Below, piece after piece: positions 47,906 to 60,639 of a DNA stretch of 64,000 nt. Origin of the DNA: Phragmites australis (lineage: Eukaryota > Streptophyta > Magnoliopsida > Poales > Poaceae); NCBI RefSeq assembly GCF_958298935.1, contig NC_084923.1, positions 5,210,501 through 5,274,500 of the forward strand, read 5' to 3'. Position numbers and translations under genes: made by a program. The notes below the pieces were generated by a model. The model was not told the origin of the DNA. It did not search any database and saw nothing but the letters and a program-made list of their open reading frames with translations. Numbering within the stretch: position 1 is the stretch's first letter; every line of letters begins with the position of its first letter.

Positions 47906-48329
47906 AATCCTTCGCAGGATTCAGGCCTGCGCGCTTCCCATCACCGCCAGATTAGAGGCAGGCGTCTCATGTTACAGCCCTCCTGAGCTAGGCTGTGCGG
48001 TCTCTTTTGCATCTACTTATGGGCTTCAGATTAGAGGCCGAATGAAAATTTGCCTAAAAGCCCATTAGAAATATGGGCTAGTATTTAGACCAGCGATATG
48101 GGCTTCTGTTGAACCACCATCAAACGCCGCCTTTTCGCTTCTTCCCTGCCCTTGTTTCCCTCGTCCCTCGGCCTCTCCGGCTCTCCCGGCCGCTGCCGCC
48201 TCCTATCGCTGCCGTTCAGCAGCGCGATTAGCTTCGGGATCCTCTGCGTCCCCCTTCCGGCGCATTGGAACCATCGTCTTACAAGTATTTTGCTCGAGCC
48301 TCGAGCGGTAGCTTGCCGCTTCCTACGCC

Positions 48330-49710
48330 ATGCACGCGACCCGTTTGCGCAATTGCCTGACCGAGATGCTCCGCCGCCGGGGCCAGGGGCAGTGGCAATG
48401 CCGCTGCCCCTACCAGCTCTCTCCTGCGCGGGGAATGACGCGTGTCCGCAGCGTGAAGGATCGGAGCAAGAAGAAGCGCGTGCACGCGCTCGAGGTGGCC
48501 ACGGAGCGCTGGAAGGTGCTCTCCTGCCTCTCCAAGGTGCTCGTCGTCGTGGACGCGCTCAAGAAGGAGGAAGAGCACATTACCCCGCTCAAGCGCCTCG
48601 AGATCCTGCGGCCCCAGTTCGGCCTCGTCAAGCCGCACATGGTGGCCCACTTCGTGCGCCGCTCGCCGTGGATGTTCGAGGTCTGCCGCGACAGCCGCGG
48701 CGTCATGTGCCTGGGCTCTCGCTGCGGGCAGAGGCGCTCGTCGAGGAGGAGGCGCGCCTGCTCGAGGAGCACCCCGCCACGGCCGCGCAGTACGTCACCA
48801 GGATGCTCATGATGTCGATCGACCGGCGCCTGGCGATCGACAAGATCGCGCACTTCCGGCGCGACATGGGGCTCCCTCACGACTTCCGGGCACGGTGGGT
48901 GCACATGTTCCCGGAGCAGTTCGGGGTGGTCAGATTGGAGGATGGCGGGTACTTGGAGCTTGTTTCTTGGAGTCCAAACTGGGTAGTCACTGAGCTTGAG
49001 AAGAAGAAGGCAGCATTGGCTGGCAACGCCAATTCCAACTCCAATGCTGGTCCACCAGGAGAGCTCTCGCTTCCATTCTCGATGAAGTTCCCGCCAGATT
49101 TTAGAAGTTACTACAAATTTCGAGGACAAATTCATCATATTATGTGAAAACAGGAAATACCGAGCAGTTTCAGAAGATCGCCTACCTATCGCCTTATGCA
49201 GAGGCAAAGGGATTGATTCCTGGCTCGCCGGAGTTTGACAAGAGGGCTGTTGCAGTGATTCACGAGATACTGAACTTCACATTGGAAAGGAGGCTGGTGA
49301 CAGATCACCTCACGCATTTCCGTCGTGAGTTTGTTATGCCACAGAAGCTGATGAGGTTACTCTTGAAGCATTATGGCATCTTTTATGTTTCTGAGAGGGG
49401 GAAGAGACTGAGCGTGTTCTTAACAGAGGCATATGATGGGACTGAATTGATAGAGAAGTGCCCGTTGGTGCGGTGGAGGGAAAAGGTCCTTCAACCTACT
49501 GGTTACGGAGGGAGAATAAAGAATCTTGGAAAATTTGATGCATCTTCTGATTCAGAGGACTACCTGTTTGGTGGTGACATTGTTAGTGGTGATGATGGCG
49601 CCGTATTGGACGACGAAAGTGAACATTCAGATGATATCTTAGATGACTGTTCTGTTTCAGATGATTCTGAGATGGATTTAGGGGATATGAATGAATTTTG
49701 CAGAGACTGA
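48330..49710 (+). pseudogene. PORR-domain organellar RNA-binding protein, two frameshifts
   Basis: PORR proteins (formerly DUF860; examples WTF1 and RPD1) bind organellar RNA, often in group II intron splicing. The order is a short Arg-rich N-terminus that could be a targeting peptide, SKKKRVHALEVATERWKVLS, EEEHITPLKRLEILRPQFGL, FVRRSPWMFEVCRDSRGVM, then after a frame change ALVEEEARLLEEHPATAAQY, RLAIDKIAHFRRDMGLPHDF and MFPEQFGVVRLEDGGYLELV. After a second change come TEQFQKIAYLSPYAEAKGLI, FTLERRLVTDHLTHFRREFV and HYGIFYVSERGKRLSVFLTE, plus an acidic tail. Frame 1 covers 48330 to about 48716, frame 2 to about 49135, frame 3 to 49710. The first shift looks like one lost base near 48716, the second like two extra bases (or one lost) near 49135. 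The rest is intact and uninterrupted, so a recent pseudogene or assembly errors are both possible. Confidence 0.9.
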
Positions 49711-52700
49711 ATCAGTAGTTGTGCGTGTGTAGCATAAAAGAACAGATTGTGTTTCTAGTTTCGTTAAAACTGTTGAGAATAAAACATGAATTTTAATGTT
49801 TTTAGGCTTTTCCTTTTTGCTGTTTTTGCATAAATGATGAAAGAGCATAAATCATCAGCTCGGCTAGGGCAAGAGTAGAGAAGAATGGGAGAGGAGGACT
49901 GGCGGAGGCCATTGGAGCGGTAGCGGCGCAACCGTCTCCGGTTCCCTTGGGATCATGGGGCTGGAGGGCGTGGCTGTCGCTCCCAGATGAGGTCGGCTCC
50001 TTCTCCCTGGAGAGAGTAGAGGAAAACCCCCTTTTCCCCTCCATTTTGCTTACTTTTCTCCTCTTTGATTTTGGTCATCGCCTCTGATCTGGAGTCGTGC
50101 TCGACTTTAGTGATTTGGTGAGTGAAAGGATTGGGTGGAGAAGTCCTATGTTGGTGCAGATCGGAGTTGTATGTGCCGAGGCTCGCCCGTATGCACCGAC
50201 GTGGTGTGATGAGGCTCTGTATCTCTGTCTTCCTCGCCGACGACAACGACAACGAATTGAATTTCTGGGGCAGCGGCTTATTTGCCATGCCTTGCCTTGA
50301 TTGATTTTGTTTTTAGTGGATTTCTTTGTGAGTATAGCTCCTCCTCTTCTATGTTCCGAACAATATGGTTACATATGTGTTAATGCTCGATGATGAATTG
50401 ATATACTGAGATTGGACAATTTACTGAGTACACTAGTTTATACCTATAAGTTTCTAGTTCTGTGATATGTGCGGTAACCCTTGGTGATGTTGGCTGGTGG
50501 TTCTTTCTGATTTGTACTTATATGCCTAGACACAATTCTTGTGTTGACTCTTCAGTGGGTTACTTGTTGTGATTTTGATCCCTGGATTATATGCTGCTGT
50601 TAGTTCAGAGGTTGCTTATGATGGGATCTGGACAAAGAATTTGATTCGGCTTATTTGTTAGTGTCAGTACTTGATTTGGATCTTGTTGTTCATTCTCTAT
50701 TTCTGTCTCGACGACATTTTTCTAGTTTTGTTCAGAATATGTGCACTCTCTTGAATGGTACAACAGCATGATCCATGATGATTTTGATTGTTTTGAGAAT
50801 GGAATCCATATTTTGGTAACTTGTTGAAGACTTAGTAAATTGTCCGGTCTGTGATGTTTTCAATTGAACAATTAGAGGGCATGATCTTGATTGTCGGGCC
50901 AATTGTTATACTTTTATTGAGAGCAATTTCACAAAAGAAATGTATTTGCTGTTCAGTTCATGTTCTGCACATGATATATGATACTTTTTTTTAGCACCGG
51001 ATCCCCTAACCTAGGGCCTACTTTGGAGGCCAATTTGGAGGTGTGCGAGACGGGGGCCTCGAGCCCTCGATGGTTCGGCACCTCCCTTGGTGCCTTACTA
51101 TCGGGCACCATGTTCGTTCGCCGATATATGGTACTGTTGTTCCAGAATTACTGTTATCTTGCTCTATTCTTTTGTTACTCTCTTGTATTTTTACATGTGG
51201 AACAATATCCATGCTCGTATTATCACATTATTTTCAACAAAAACCAAGTTCACAAATGAGTGCTTGTGACCATTAAGCTCCTGATATAATATGTCCCTTC
51301 CTTGATGCATAGTCATAGATTATACCCTATCTGCTGACATATTCGGAGTTCCAGGTAGGCTGTGACAGATTGGATACTCTTCTCTCGCAGTCTTGCTACT
51401 ACAAATCTGGACTTTCAAATATTAGCCTAAGCTCAAACAGATCATGATGATTGGATGTGGCAGGCTTGCATGCTGCTTGTATCATATTTCATTCATGTTA
51501 TCTGATGCAAATCACTTGGGTCTGCCATAAACTTGCTTTGCTTTCAGCACTCCAGGAGGCACTCCAGTATAGCTTTGCTTTCGGCACCCTAGGAGGTAGG
51601 AGTGATGGGTTCGAAGTTCAGATATGTACACAGCTACCTCTCTTTGCCATTGATATTCTTCATATATTAGCAATTTTGTGCAGTAAGGACAAAACAAATC
51701 ATTTGCAAGAATATGTTAATTGGAGTTGTTCCGCACTCCCCTTTTGTTAATTTGACCTTCCTGTCTGAAACAAGGTGCACCGGCCTAGAATGATGAGCTA
51801 AATGACTAATAAGTCTACAGTTGATGGCATAGTAAAAATATATACGGAATATGTCAACATTTACTTTGTACTTTAATATAAATGTATCTTGATGATATGG
51901 GGGTTAGATTTGCAAAAGAGTGCTGAAGCAGCTGAACGAAGATACCAAAGCCTTCACGTTGATCCAGTTGTTTAAGCCAGCGTTGAACTTAAACTTGCAT
52001 GCTTATGAAGAAACTCTGTCTGTAGGGAAGCAAAAGAAACTAGGTTACATATAATCGTCTTTCTGTAGAGCTTTTCCAGAAGTTGTTTCTGGAGAAATTC
52101 TTCTAAGCTTGCATGTTTTTTTTAAAGAAATTCTTCTAAGCTTCTTTGATTTTGTGTTGTGCACGTTGTGATTGTCAATTTTGGTATACCTTTTCAGGGA
52201 CTATTTGTCTATTCTGTTCCTTTATGTGTATAGATATATAGATTCAAATTCTATACTTTGGAGGTAACATGCGTATAGTACATCTATTGTTTTTTTTCTT
52301 TGAGAAAGGGATACATATTACATAGTAATGAATTTCTTTTCTTTCGGCTGGTGCTACACTTCCAGCAATTTGGCTAAAATAATGAGTATTGAAGTTATGA
52401 TATTACCTGGCATCTTTTGTTTTGTCCTCCCCTTATGATAATATGCCATCTCTACATTGTCGAGCAAATTCTGAGATGGCTTTAAAGCAGCATCAGATGC
52501 TGGCCATCTCTACCATTCATCTCTTGGCTCTTGTTAAAACTTGTAACCTAACTTGTTTATGTGGTGAAACGAGGATCTGGTTAATCTGCCTTTTGTGCTA
52601 TGATGCTGCAAATAAAAAGGAAAACCATCCTCCAGGTGAGATAACTAAGCAACAAAAATGCTATCCCTCACTGCAGCCATCTCTGATGTAGCATATGTGT

Positions 52701-54031
52701 TATGCTTATTTCTACCGATGATTTGCGGTATTCCGATGTGAAATTCCTTCTTTCTGTTCACAGTTATCGTTTTGTCTTTTACCAGGAGATATTTCACTAT
52801 AGCATTCACTGGCCGGTCCATGGAGAGATCCATCCACCACCTCCGCTGCAAACATGCTCACATGGCGATCAGAGGTGCGGCTTAATGCAACCACATGGGA
52901 GCAAGACGCCCCATTTACTTCCTGAGTCGTTGCAACTTGCAACCATGAATGTTAGTTCCTGCACTGCACTACAGATCTCCCATCCGTCCATTCTACTTAT
53001 GCTTATTTGGGTGGGAGCCATGATCCTTATTTAAGGCCTCACACGGCAACGACCAACGAGTCCTCGAGGGCCTAACAATTGCCATGCTGCTGCGAGTTCA
53101 TCAGATTGACAACTGCATTCTCGTTGGCATGCTCTGGGTATTCCCTTATTGTTCAGATTTCGTGAATTTATGGGCTATGGCCTGGCGCCGCCCGAAGAAC
53201 CGACCATTTCTCCATGATTCTTGCCGGTACGAGAAGCAGATACAAAGGAGGGACTGGAGATCTTCTTTCCCCCGTCAAACGAATCCTGATTTCCAAGCCA
53301 TTTCCATGCTTAATAGGTGCTTGCATTTTGATACTTTGTTAAAAGATAAGCTTAATATGCAGGAAGGTCTGCCATGCTGGATGTCTGTATCAATCCAACT
53401 TCACTTCTGGACCATCAACAATCCATCATCAAGTTGGAATTCCTCTTCAGCTGAAACTGTTGCAGCAGTACAATTATGAGGTACAGTGTGAGCGGCCCTG
53501 TCAATTTAGGGGGCTGGAAGTAGTTGCTGAATCTAATACCGACATTAATTCTGTCTCTATCACCATGCATGTTTCGTAATATAAGCATACTTGCTTCTGA
53601 TCGGGCAAACAAAAACATTCAAGTTATTCAACCGTCTCTCTTTTGCTATCACTATTAAGTCATTGTTATCCTCCAGACTGTGACCAAAGCCAAGATTGTG
53701 AGTGATGTCGCAAGTTGAACCCCCAACTGCTCAGATGTACGTACTTGAAGATAAATGTCACGAGCAGAGTAGTTAACCCTTGCAGACTAGGGTCAAGCTG
53801 TTGCTTCTGCTATGAATAAGCAGCAGCTCTTGGCTCTGTCACTCTGTCAGACTCTGAGATCTTCGTGTACTGACTTGCATTGGATCGATCATTAGTCTGC
53901 TTTCTGCTCTGTCTTCTTCAGACACGGCAGCGGGGTGCGGGGTGCGGGGTGCGGTGTACTGTATCTTGCTACAGTCTAGAGTGCGGTCTCTGGACTCAAG
54001 ATCTCAAAAGTGGTTATAGCATCAAGAATTA
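49711..54031. other. 4.3 kb downstream of PORR gene, no gene recognised
   Basis: The texture alternates between T-rich, intron-like DNA and short GC-richer segments (49,860-50,270; 51,000-51,120; 52,790-53,250), as in an unrecognised multi-exon or non-coding transcript. No frame carries a domain I know. A GCGGGGT microsatellite lies near 53,930-53,955. Confidence 0.35.
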
Positions 54032-54039
54032 CCCTTGGC

Positions 54040-56146
54040 CAGGGTCCACAAATGCAATGGGTCCAAATGCGACCTCTGCGCATTCTTGAAATGCGCAAAA
54101 TGCGCGAAATTTTGAAAAATTCAAATGAATTCGTGTGGTCAAATCTGGTTGACCGAGGCTCACTAAATGTGACCGGTTTTCTCAATAATTCGACCGGTTT
54201 TGTGAATATTCGATTGCATTCATCGCATTTCGATCAATGTCGAAAACCGTCGAATTCATCGAAAACTGGTCGGTTGTCCCAATTTACAGAGAGCGTATCT
54301 CCAATTTCAGTGAAGTTCAACAAAAAAAAATAAGAAAAAATATGCAAAAATAAGGGAAAATTAGAAGAAAAAAAATGGCATGACATTTACTATATTTTAG
54401 ACATTGATAAGCAAAGAAATAGATATTAATAATAATATCACTGTCATCTATTATTATCTCATCGAATATGTCCATAGATTAGATTACTGGTACCATAGAT
54501 TATCAAATATGTTAAATTACGCATACATTATCATAAAACACTATCACATTTAATCTCACTTTATACTAGCATACTGCCAATCTGCCATCCACACTTAACA
54601 AAAGTGATGATTCGTAGTTTTTATTGCATACACGCCATGTGCAACCTACGAGATGAACAAAAATTACTCAGATTTTGTTATGTATAGAAATTAGAAATTT
54701 GTTCCAGAAGGTAAGCATCACTTTCAGTGCCACCAGCTTCTACCGTCGTGAACTTAGCTTGGTATATTGTACTACTCGGTGGACATGAGCATTATTCAAC
54801 ATGTAGATAGCAACTGAGACTTAAACTCTGTTCAAGTTTACCCCATCCATACAGAAGTGGTTAACCATTGTACTTGCAATATAGCATAAAAGTCAGAATC
54901 TTACCACTAATAGACCAACTGAATAGGAGTATGTGACTGAGCATCGAGGACATGATAGTGGTACAGATACAATCCATAACTACTCTTCATGTCATAGTTA
55001 CTGGAAGAGCTCATACTATCTTGTGGTCTATCGCCACATCTTTGTCCATCATCGATTACTACAAAACAACATATAAAATTCAGATGTCAAACTTTTGCTA
55101 GCCTCCGCTGTATTGCTTTTGGATATAGATAGTATGAGATTGGTGATGTTCCAAAAGAGGATCTGGGGGCTCTTTCCATCTCTCCCTTAAATTACTTTAT
55201 TTCTCCGTTACTCGGCGTTACTCGGATACTGAACAACTTTAGCCAATCAACCACACTAGAAGTTGAACAACTACAACAGTTTATAGATATCAACATGTTT
55301 TAATCAACTATAACAGTTTACAAATGCCAACTATTATTACCAGGTAAATGAAGAGGATAGATCAAGGTAGTTAATGGCTAACTAATCATTAATCAACATG
55401 TTTTAAGTACTAATATACTCAACCAACTCCAAACATTTGAGCATACATAAATCTACTAGTATGAACATAAGATGCTAACTTTGGTGCTCTATTTCCTAAT
55501 ACATCTCAAACATGGACTACATGTGATGTATGAAGTCTTGCGCCCAACATTCCAATCATCAATATTCGAGCGATTATCTCGATATTCGATCAATTTCTTC
55601 GAAAAACTAAAAACTCACCTTCGATATTCAATGCTCGCCGAACCCGACAGCGCCCACTCGGCCAAACTCGATATTCGACTTGATTCGATCGAATATCGAC
55701 TCATTCACTCGGTTTTTGACGTCACTCGTGTGATTTCTTTGTCGGTTGCAGTGGATCCACCGGTGCTCACCACTGCGCCGCTCGGGGAGGAGAGGAAAGT
55801 GCTCCAATGCCACCGTGCTGCTCGCGGAGGAGGAGAATCCTTATCCACTCAAGAAAGGTGGGCCAAAATGGGCCACTAGGCCAAATCCATTTCGGTCTTT
55901 TTCTTTTTCTTTTCTTATTTTCCAATTATCAAACTTCCTGCCCACAAAATTTGATGCAAATGCTATTTTTTTTTAAAATAATTTGACAGAAGGTCTTAGA
56001 ATTTAGGATTTTTTTTGATTTTTCTATTCAGATTTGAAAATTTTGAATTCAAATCTCAATATTCAATCCGTTTATGAATGCAATGCAGCTCGCATAGGTC
56101 AAATTTCGCGAATATCAGTCGCATTTCGTTGAATTTGTGACCCCTG
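54040..56146. mobile_element. hAT-type non-autonomous element, 2,107 bp
   Basis: Perfect 8-bp target duplications CCCTTGGC lie at 54032-54039 and 56147-56154. The left end CAGGGTCCACAAATG matches the complement of the right end, CAGGGGTCACAAATTC. Subterminal regions are rich in TTCGA and CGATATTCGA-like motifs on both sides. No transposase sequence is recognisable inside; the frame at 55472-55879 is chance. An 8-bp duplication and CAG...CTG ends identify the hAT superfamily. Confidence 0.85.
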
Positions 56147-56154
56147 CCCTTGGC

Positions 56155-57121
56155 AGCAATTCTATAACAAGTATAAAACATTATGAAAATTCCTCCGTTC
56201 CAAAGTTATCCTTGTTGGTAATTTATAAGAAGCAAAAATTATGAAATTTCTGTTTCAAAGGTCCTCTTACATTTATCCAACACTCTTTACGTATCCATGA
56301 GTACTTTCAGTAGTATTATATATAAACATGTGATAGAGATATAGGGACGTACTCGTAGGTGTGTCAGTATGGTGTGCGTACTAAGTGGTGGTGTGCCCTT
56401 GTTATGAAAAAACAAATCCAACACTCTACGACTCCTAAAATTCGCTCGAAAACCTATCTCCTGTCTAGGATGAACCTAGGCCTGTATAACACCTCTCAAG
56501 AAATTTCAGGGAGCTGCTGGATGTTACCGTACGATTTCAATGCTCCTAACAAACAAATCCCTTGACCAGTTTTGCTGATCCAGCTGCGGAGCCACCCAAT
56601 AAAGAGGTCGTCAATGAGATCAGATCGTGCGTCTTCCTTCTACCGCCAGGAGGGAATCGAAATGAATGAGGTCCAGCTCTAGCCAAGCAGCTAGCCAGAC
56701 AGATCCAAATTCATTTCACCCTCGAAAGGTTAGGTGCCGGCAACAGGCATGCAAATCGCAAGCGCTCCTCCACCGCCCATCCGCCATCCTCTCCCATCTG
56801 CACACGAACGTGCAATGGGATTTGATTTTCAGCTAGCTGCTTGGGCACTTTCAGGGTTTCAGTGCAACAGAGATTTAATTTCGTAGTGAGAGAGGAGTAT
56901 ATCAACTTCCAGCACACTTGTACATGTCATGCGCAAAAGCATAGACCTCTTCTTTCCAAAATCATAAGCATGTCACGGTCATACACTCAAAGTGCAAGGG
57001 CATGCAATATTACAGCCAAAGTGTGATACAACAGAGTCAGTACTCATCGATAGATTATGAATTTATGATTAATACTCGTGTTTTTTCCATTTTCTGAAAA
57101 GCATCGGTGTAACATAGCATG
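56155..57121. other. Intergenic, no gene recognised
   Basis: About 1 kb between the hAT element and the Harbinger element. It has mixed composition and no recognised feature. Confidence 0.35.
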
Positions 57122-57738
57122 TTAGACCATCTCCAACCGTCTCATTCTTTCCCAGCCCAAAATCCCTTTTTAAATGGATTCTCCTGCATCCAACAGCATT
57201 CTCTTTCACAACAAACTTCCAATATTCTATTATTTCTTCATAACTGTTACGACGCATACAATACAGCTATAATATGTGGTACGTATACACTATACATGTA
57301 TTTTTTTACGGAGAGAAGAACGATCATTGCGTATCTAACCCAAACTTTTTTTGCCATCAATCTTTGTACCACTATCTTCTCTGTTTCGTTGTTTTCCCAA
57401 ATCCGAAGAGTAGAGCTGCACGCATTCTACCTATTTTATGGTGGCAACCAATAATAAACAGGAAATATGTATATGTGTTTTGTACATAAATGGCCTTATT
57501 TTCGAACTCATTTCGCTGGTAGCTTGTTGTGCAAGATTCTTCTCGTACAAGCCAGGAATCACATGCCTGTTGTTTTTGTGGTCACGAGTCTTCCCATGGA
57601 AGCAATTTAGCACATGCCTGGTAGATTGCATGGGAAGCCAAGCACGCGTTGCTTGCTCGAAAAGACTGCCGTCACTATAAAAGAGGGCGGCTACCAAAGT
57701 AGAGAGGCACAATTGCCTCTGCATTTCATATTTACACA

Positions 57739-59020
57739 ATGAGCTCGTCTACATTTGAAGATCCGTTCATGTTCTCATCGGACTCGAGCGACGATGAGAA
57801 CGAATTGATGTTGTTGATCGCCATCGAGGAGAAAGAGCTTGTTGTCCAAGGTCGCATGCGTCAGCGTGGCTCTGTGCTAGGACATACGATCATAGACCAT
57901 GAGCACCAAGAAGGTGCTGCTAGGCTATTCCGAGACTACTTTCCTGACATTCCAGTGTATGGTGATACATTGTTCCATCGTAGGTGAGACCATCTTCCCT
58001 ACTAACACATATATAGGTTGTGATGCGTACTAACGACTATTCAACCTCTAAGGTTTTGGATGAGTCGGCCATTGTTCTTGAGAATGTCACTACTGTGGAG
58101 AACCACGACCCATGGTTTCAGCAGAAGAGGGATGCAACTGGAAAACTGGACCTAAGCCCCCACCAAAAGATGACAGTTGTCATACGACAACTGGCATACT
58201 GAGTCAGTGCAGATGCAGTGGATGAGTATGTTTAGATCGGGGGTAGCACAGCGATGTTCGCCCTGACAAATTTTGTGCAAGCTGTGGTCTTGCTTTTCTC
58301 CGATCAATACCTCTGTACTCCCACTGCGGAAGATACTACTCGACTATTAGCCATTAACGAGCAGAGAGGGTTCCTCGGGATGCTGGGAGCATCGATTGCA
58401 TGCATTGGGTTTGGAAGAATTGCCCGAAAGCGTGCCATAACGCATATACCGGTCATACGCGTAAGCCCTCCATAGTTTTGGAGGTGTTTGCGTCGTACGA
58501 TATGTGGATATGACATATTTTCTTTGGAACGCCTAGTAGTCTGAATGACATAAATATTTTGCACTGCTCTAACATTTTCAGCAGGCTCACGGACGGGACT
58601 GTGCCTCTTGTGTGATACACCATTAACGTAACACGTATGATATGGGCTACTACCAAGGTGATGGAATTTACCCCAAATAGGCGACTATAGTGAAGCCAAT
58701 TTCAGCACCAAGGGGGAACAAGAGCGTGCATTTCTCCGCCATACAAGCATCAGTCCGGAAAGATGTTGAACACACATTTGGCATTCTGTAGTCGAGGTTC
58801 ACCATAATTCATGGTACAGGAAGAATTTGGAATGAAAGTACACTACACAACATTATGACTGCATGTGTCATAATGCACAATATGATAATTGAGGACAAGA
58901 GGGGCGGCACCGATGTGGAGGAGGTGTATGACTATATGGGCGAGAAAGAGACAGTGGGTCGTGATCCAGACCAAGCCATCCTCCAGTACATAGAAGTCAC
59001 TGAAGCAATCAAAAACTAGG
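57739..59020 (+). pseudogene. PIF/Harbinger transposase, decayed
   Basis: The first frame (57739-57987) is intact: a DSSDDE acidic N-terminus, then GAARLFRDYFPDIPVYGDTL with FHRR. Later frames give WFQQKRDATGKLDLSPHQKM, DAVDEY and GSTAMFALTNFVQAVV, and the catalytic block SIDCMHWVWKNCPKA at about 58,390-58,434 in a different frame. Next come RKDVEHTFGIL, a stop, then SRFTIIHGTGRIW and IMTACVIMHNMIIEDK. The first Asp of the DDE triad (SIDCMHW) and the region of the Glu (VEHTFGIL) can still be seen. Several frame changes and stops make it non-functional. A TATA-like CTATAAAAG precedes the ATG at about 57,675. Confidence 0.88.
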
Positions 59021-59610
59021 TATAGCACCACCAACTGCGTGATGATCTGGTGGAGCACCTATGGAGTCGTCATGGAGCACAGTAGATCGGTCATCACGTT
59101 CTGTCTAGATCATGAATCGTCATTGGCAGGTCAGTCATCGTAATATAGTGTAAAGTGCGTTTAAGTCATGTCAGTTGCAATGTTAGGTATCATAATGTAA
59201 CGTAATGTGAGTTTTAGTTCTGTCAGTTGCAATGCTAGTCACCACTGATGTCTAAAGGATTTGTATTGTTATTGTGTACCTTTTGTGAAGAATCGCATGT
59301 CTGTAATGAACTAGGCTTTCTCTAACATTGATTTCGTTGTAATGAACTAAGCTTATACAAACTACTAGCTTATTCGATAACTGACAAGTTTCTACTCCTT
59401 GATCGATAAAAGTCTCATGCACTTTGGTTTATGGCCACTCTAGCATCTCATCATAATTTCTGTCGATCATGTGCACATTTGGAGAACCTAATGCCTGCTG
59501 GCATAAATCACAAATGCCAAAATTGATAGGCGAGTTCTTTCCCGCCCACTCCAAAAAGCATATTCTCTCCTTTTTTTTTCTTTAATAACAAAATGGACCC
59601 ACCAAATGAA

Positions 59611-60412
59611 TTAGCAATCTAGAGTACTATCTTTTACTAACCTATAGGTTTGCGCCCAATTTTTTGGCATGTAGGATGGACATACAGGTCGAGTTTCTTC
59701 ATCAAAATATGACTGAATTTGCATATATGCTAGAACTTTTCCTACGACACCAATGTGCAAGTCCATACAACACTCAAACCCTTGCTGCAATCTTGGTGTC
59801 TGGAATGGAGTTCTCGCAAATCCACACACATGTACAAAGTCTTTGGAAATTATTACACATAGGTAGGCACTACAAGGAGTTCTCGCAAATTCGACAAAAA
59901 CACCTTGCAAAGACGTAATCGATGAGCATCTACGGGTTCTGTTATATCCACTCCATAGCGCCAGGATCTCTTCCTGCCTCTTGCTGTAGTATTCTCTAAG
60001 GGGACCACTAACACTATCCAAGTCAACCAACACTATCCAAGCCAACCTTCATTATATGTTCGTCCTGATCATTTACTCGGATGGATGCCTGCAGACGCAT
60101 GACCAAAATCTACTCCTTCTTCAACTCCACCATAATCTTCTTTGTTTCACTAATCTCAGCAAGATGAGTTGCATACATCCCACCCGACACGGTAGGCAAA
60201 GATGTACTAGAAGCTGATTTCCGAGCACGGGCTGCTTTAGCTGCCCCCCTTCCAATGGGCTTAGGAAGCTCAATAGATGCGTTCGATGTTGCATCGTTCG
60301 GTACTGCATTGCATGCTGCAGGGCTCGATTGTGCGTCAGCTCCCTCTTGCATCTTGTGCGCCTTCGCAGACTCGTGCGTGTGCCACTTGGGGTGGTCGCA
60401 AGCATGAATCAA
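59611..60412 (-). pseudogene. C-terminal part of the Harbinger Myb/SANT (ORF1) protein
   Basis: The segment 60110-60412 reads leftward with NDATSNASIELPKPIGRGAA, KAARARKSASSTSLP and YATHLAEISETKKIMVELKK. This low-complexity, basic, then helical tail is typical of the transposon-encoded SANT/NAM-like protein, where PIGRKAAK is a common motif. The continuation to 59611 has weaker resemblance. It is separated from the SANT domain by the inserted segment at 60.6-61.3 kb. Confidence 0.6.
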
Positions 60413-60639
60413 CAGTGCGTGTAAGAAAATGGCTTCCCCTCAATCCACTTGTACGTTGTGCAAGCCCGCACCATATGCAAATTGAGGTACCGAGGAGTTA
60501 ACAAAACTATCTGCATCATTTGTATCTACCATACTCGTGCAAAGAAATACAAATGACACCCATATACCAGTTATCATGTACAATTTCAACATCTACAGGA
60601 TGAAATTCTGATAAAGATAATGGACAGGTTCAGTTAACA

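Noticed and set aside
52790..52860. SIHWPVHGE, resembling the LHWP motif of aldo-keto reductases
   Set aside because: No other aldo-keto reductase segment is found nearby on the same strand; a short coincidence.
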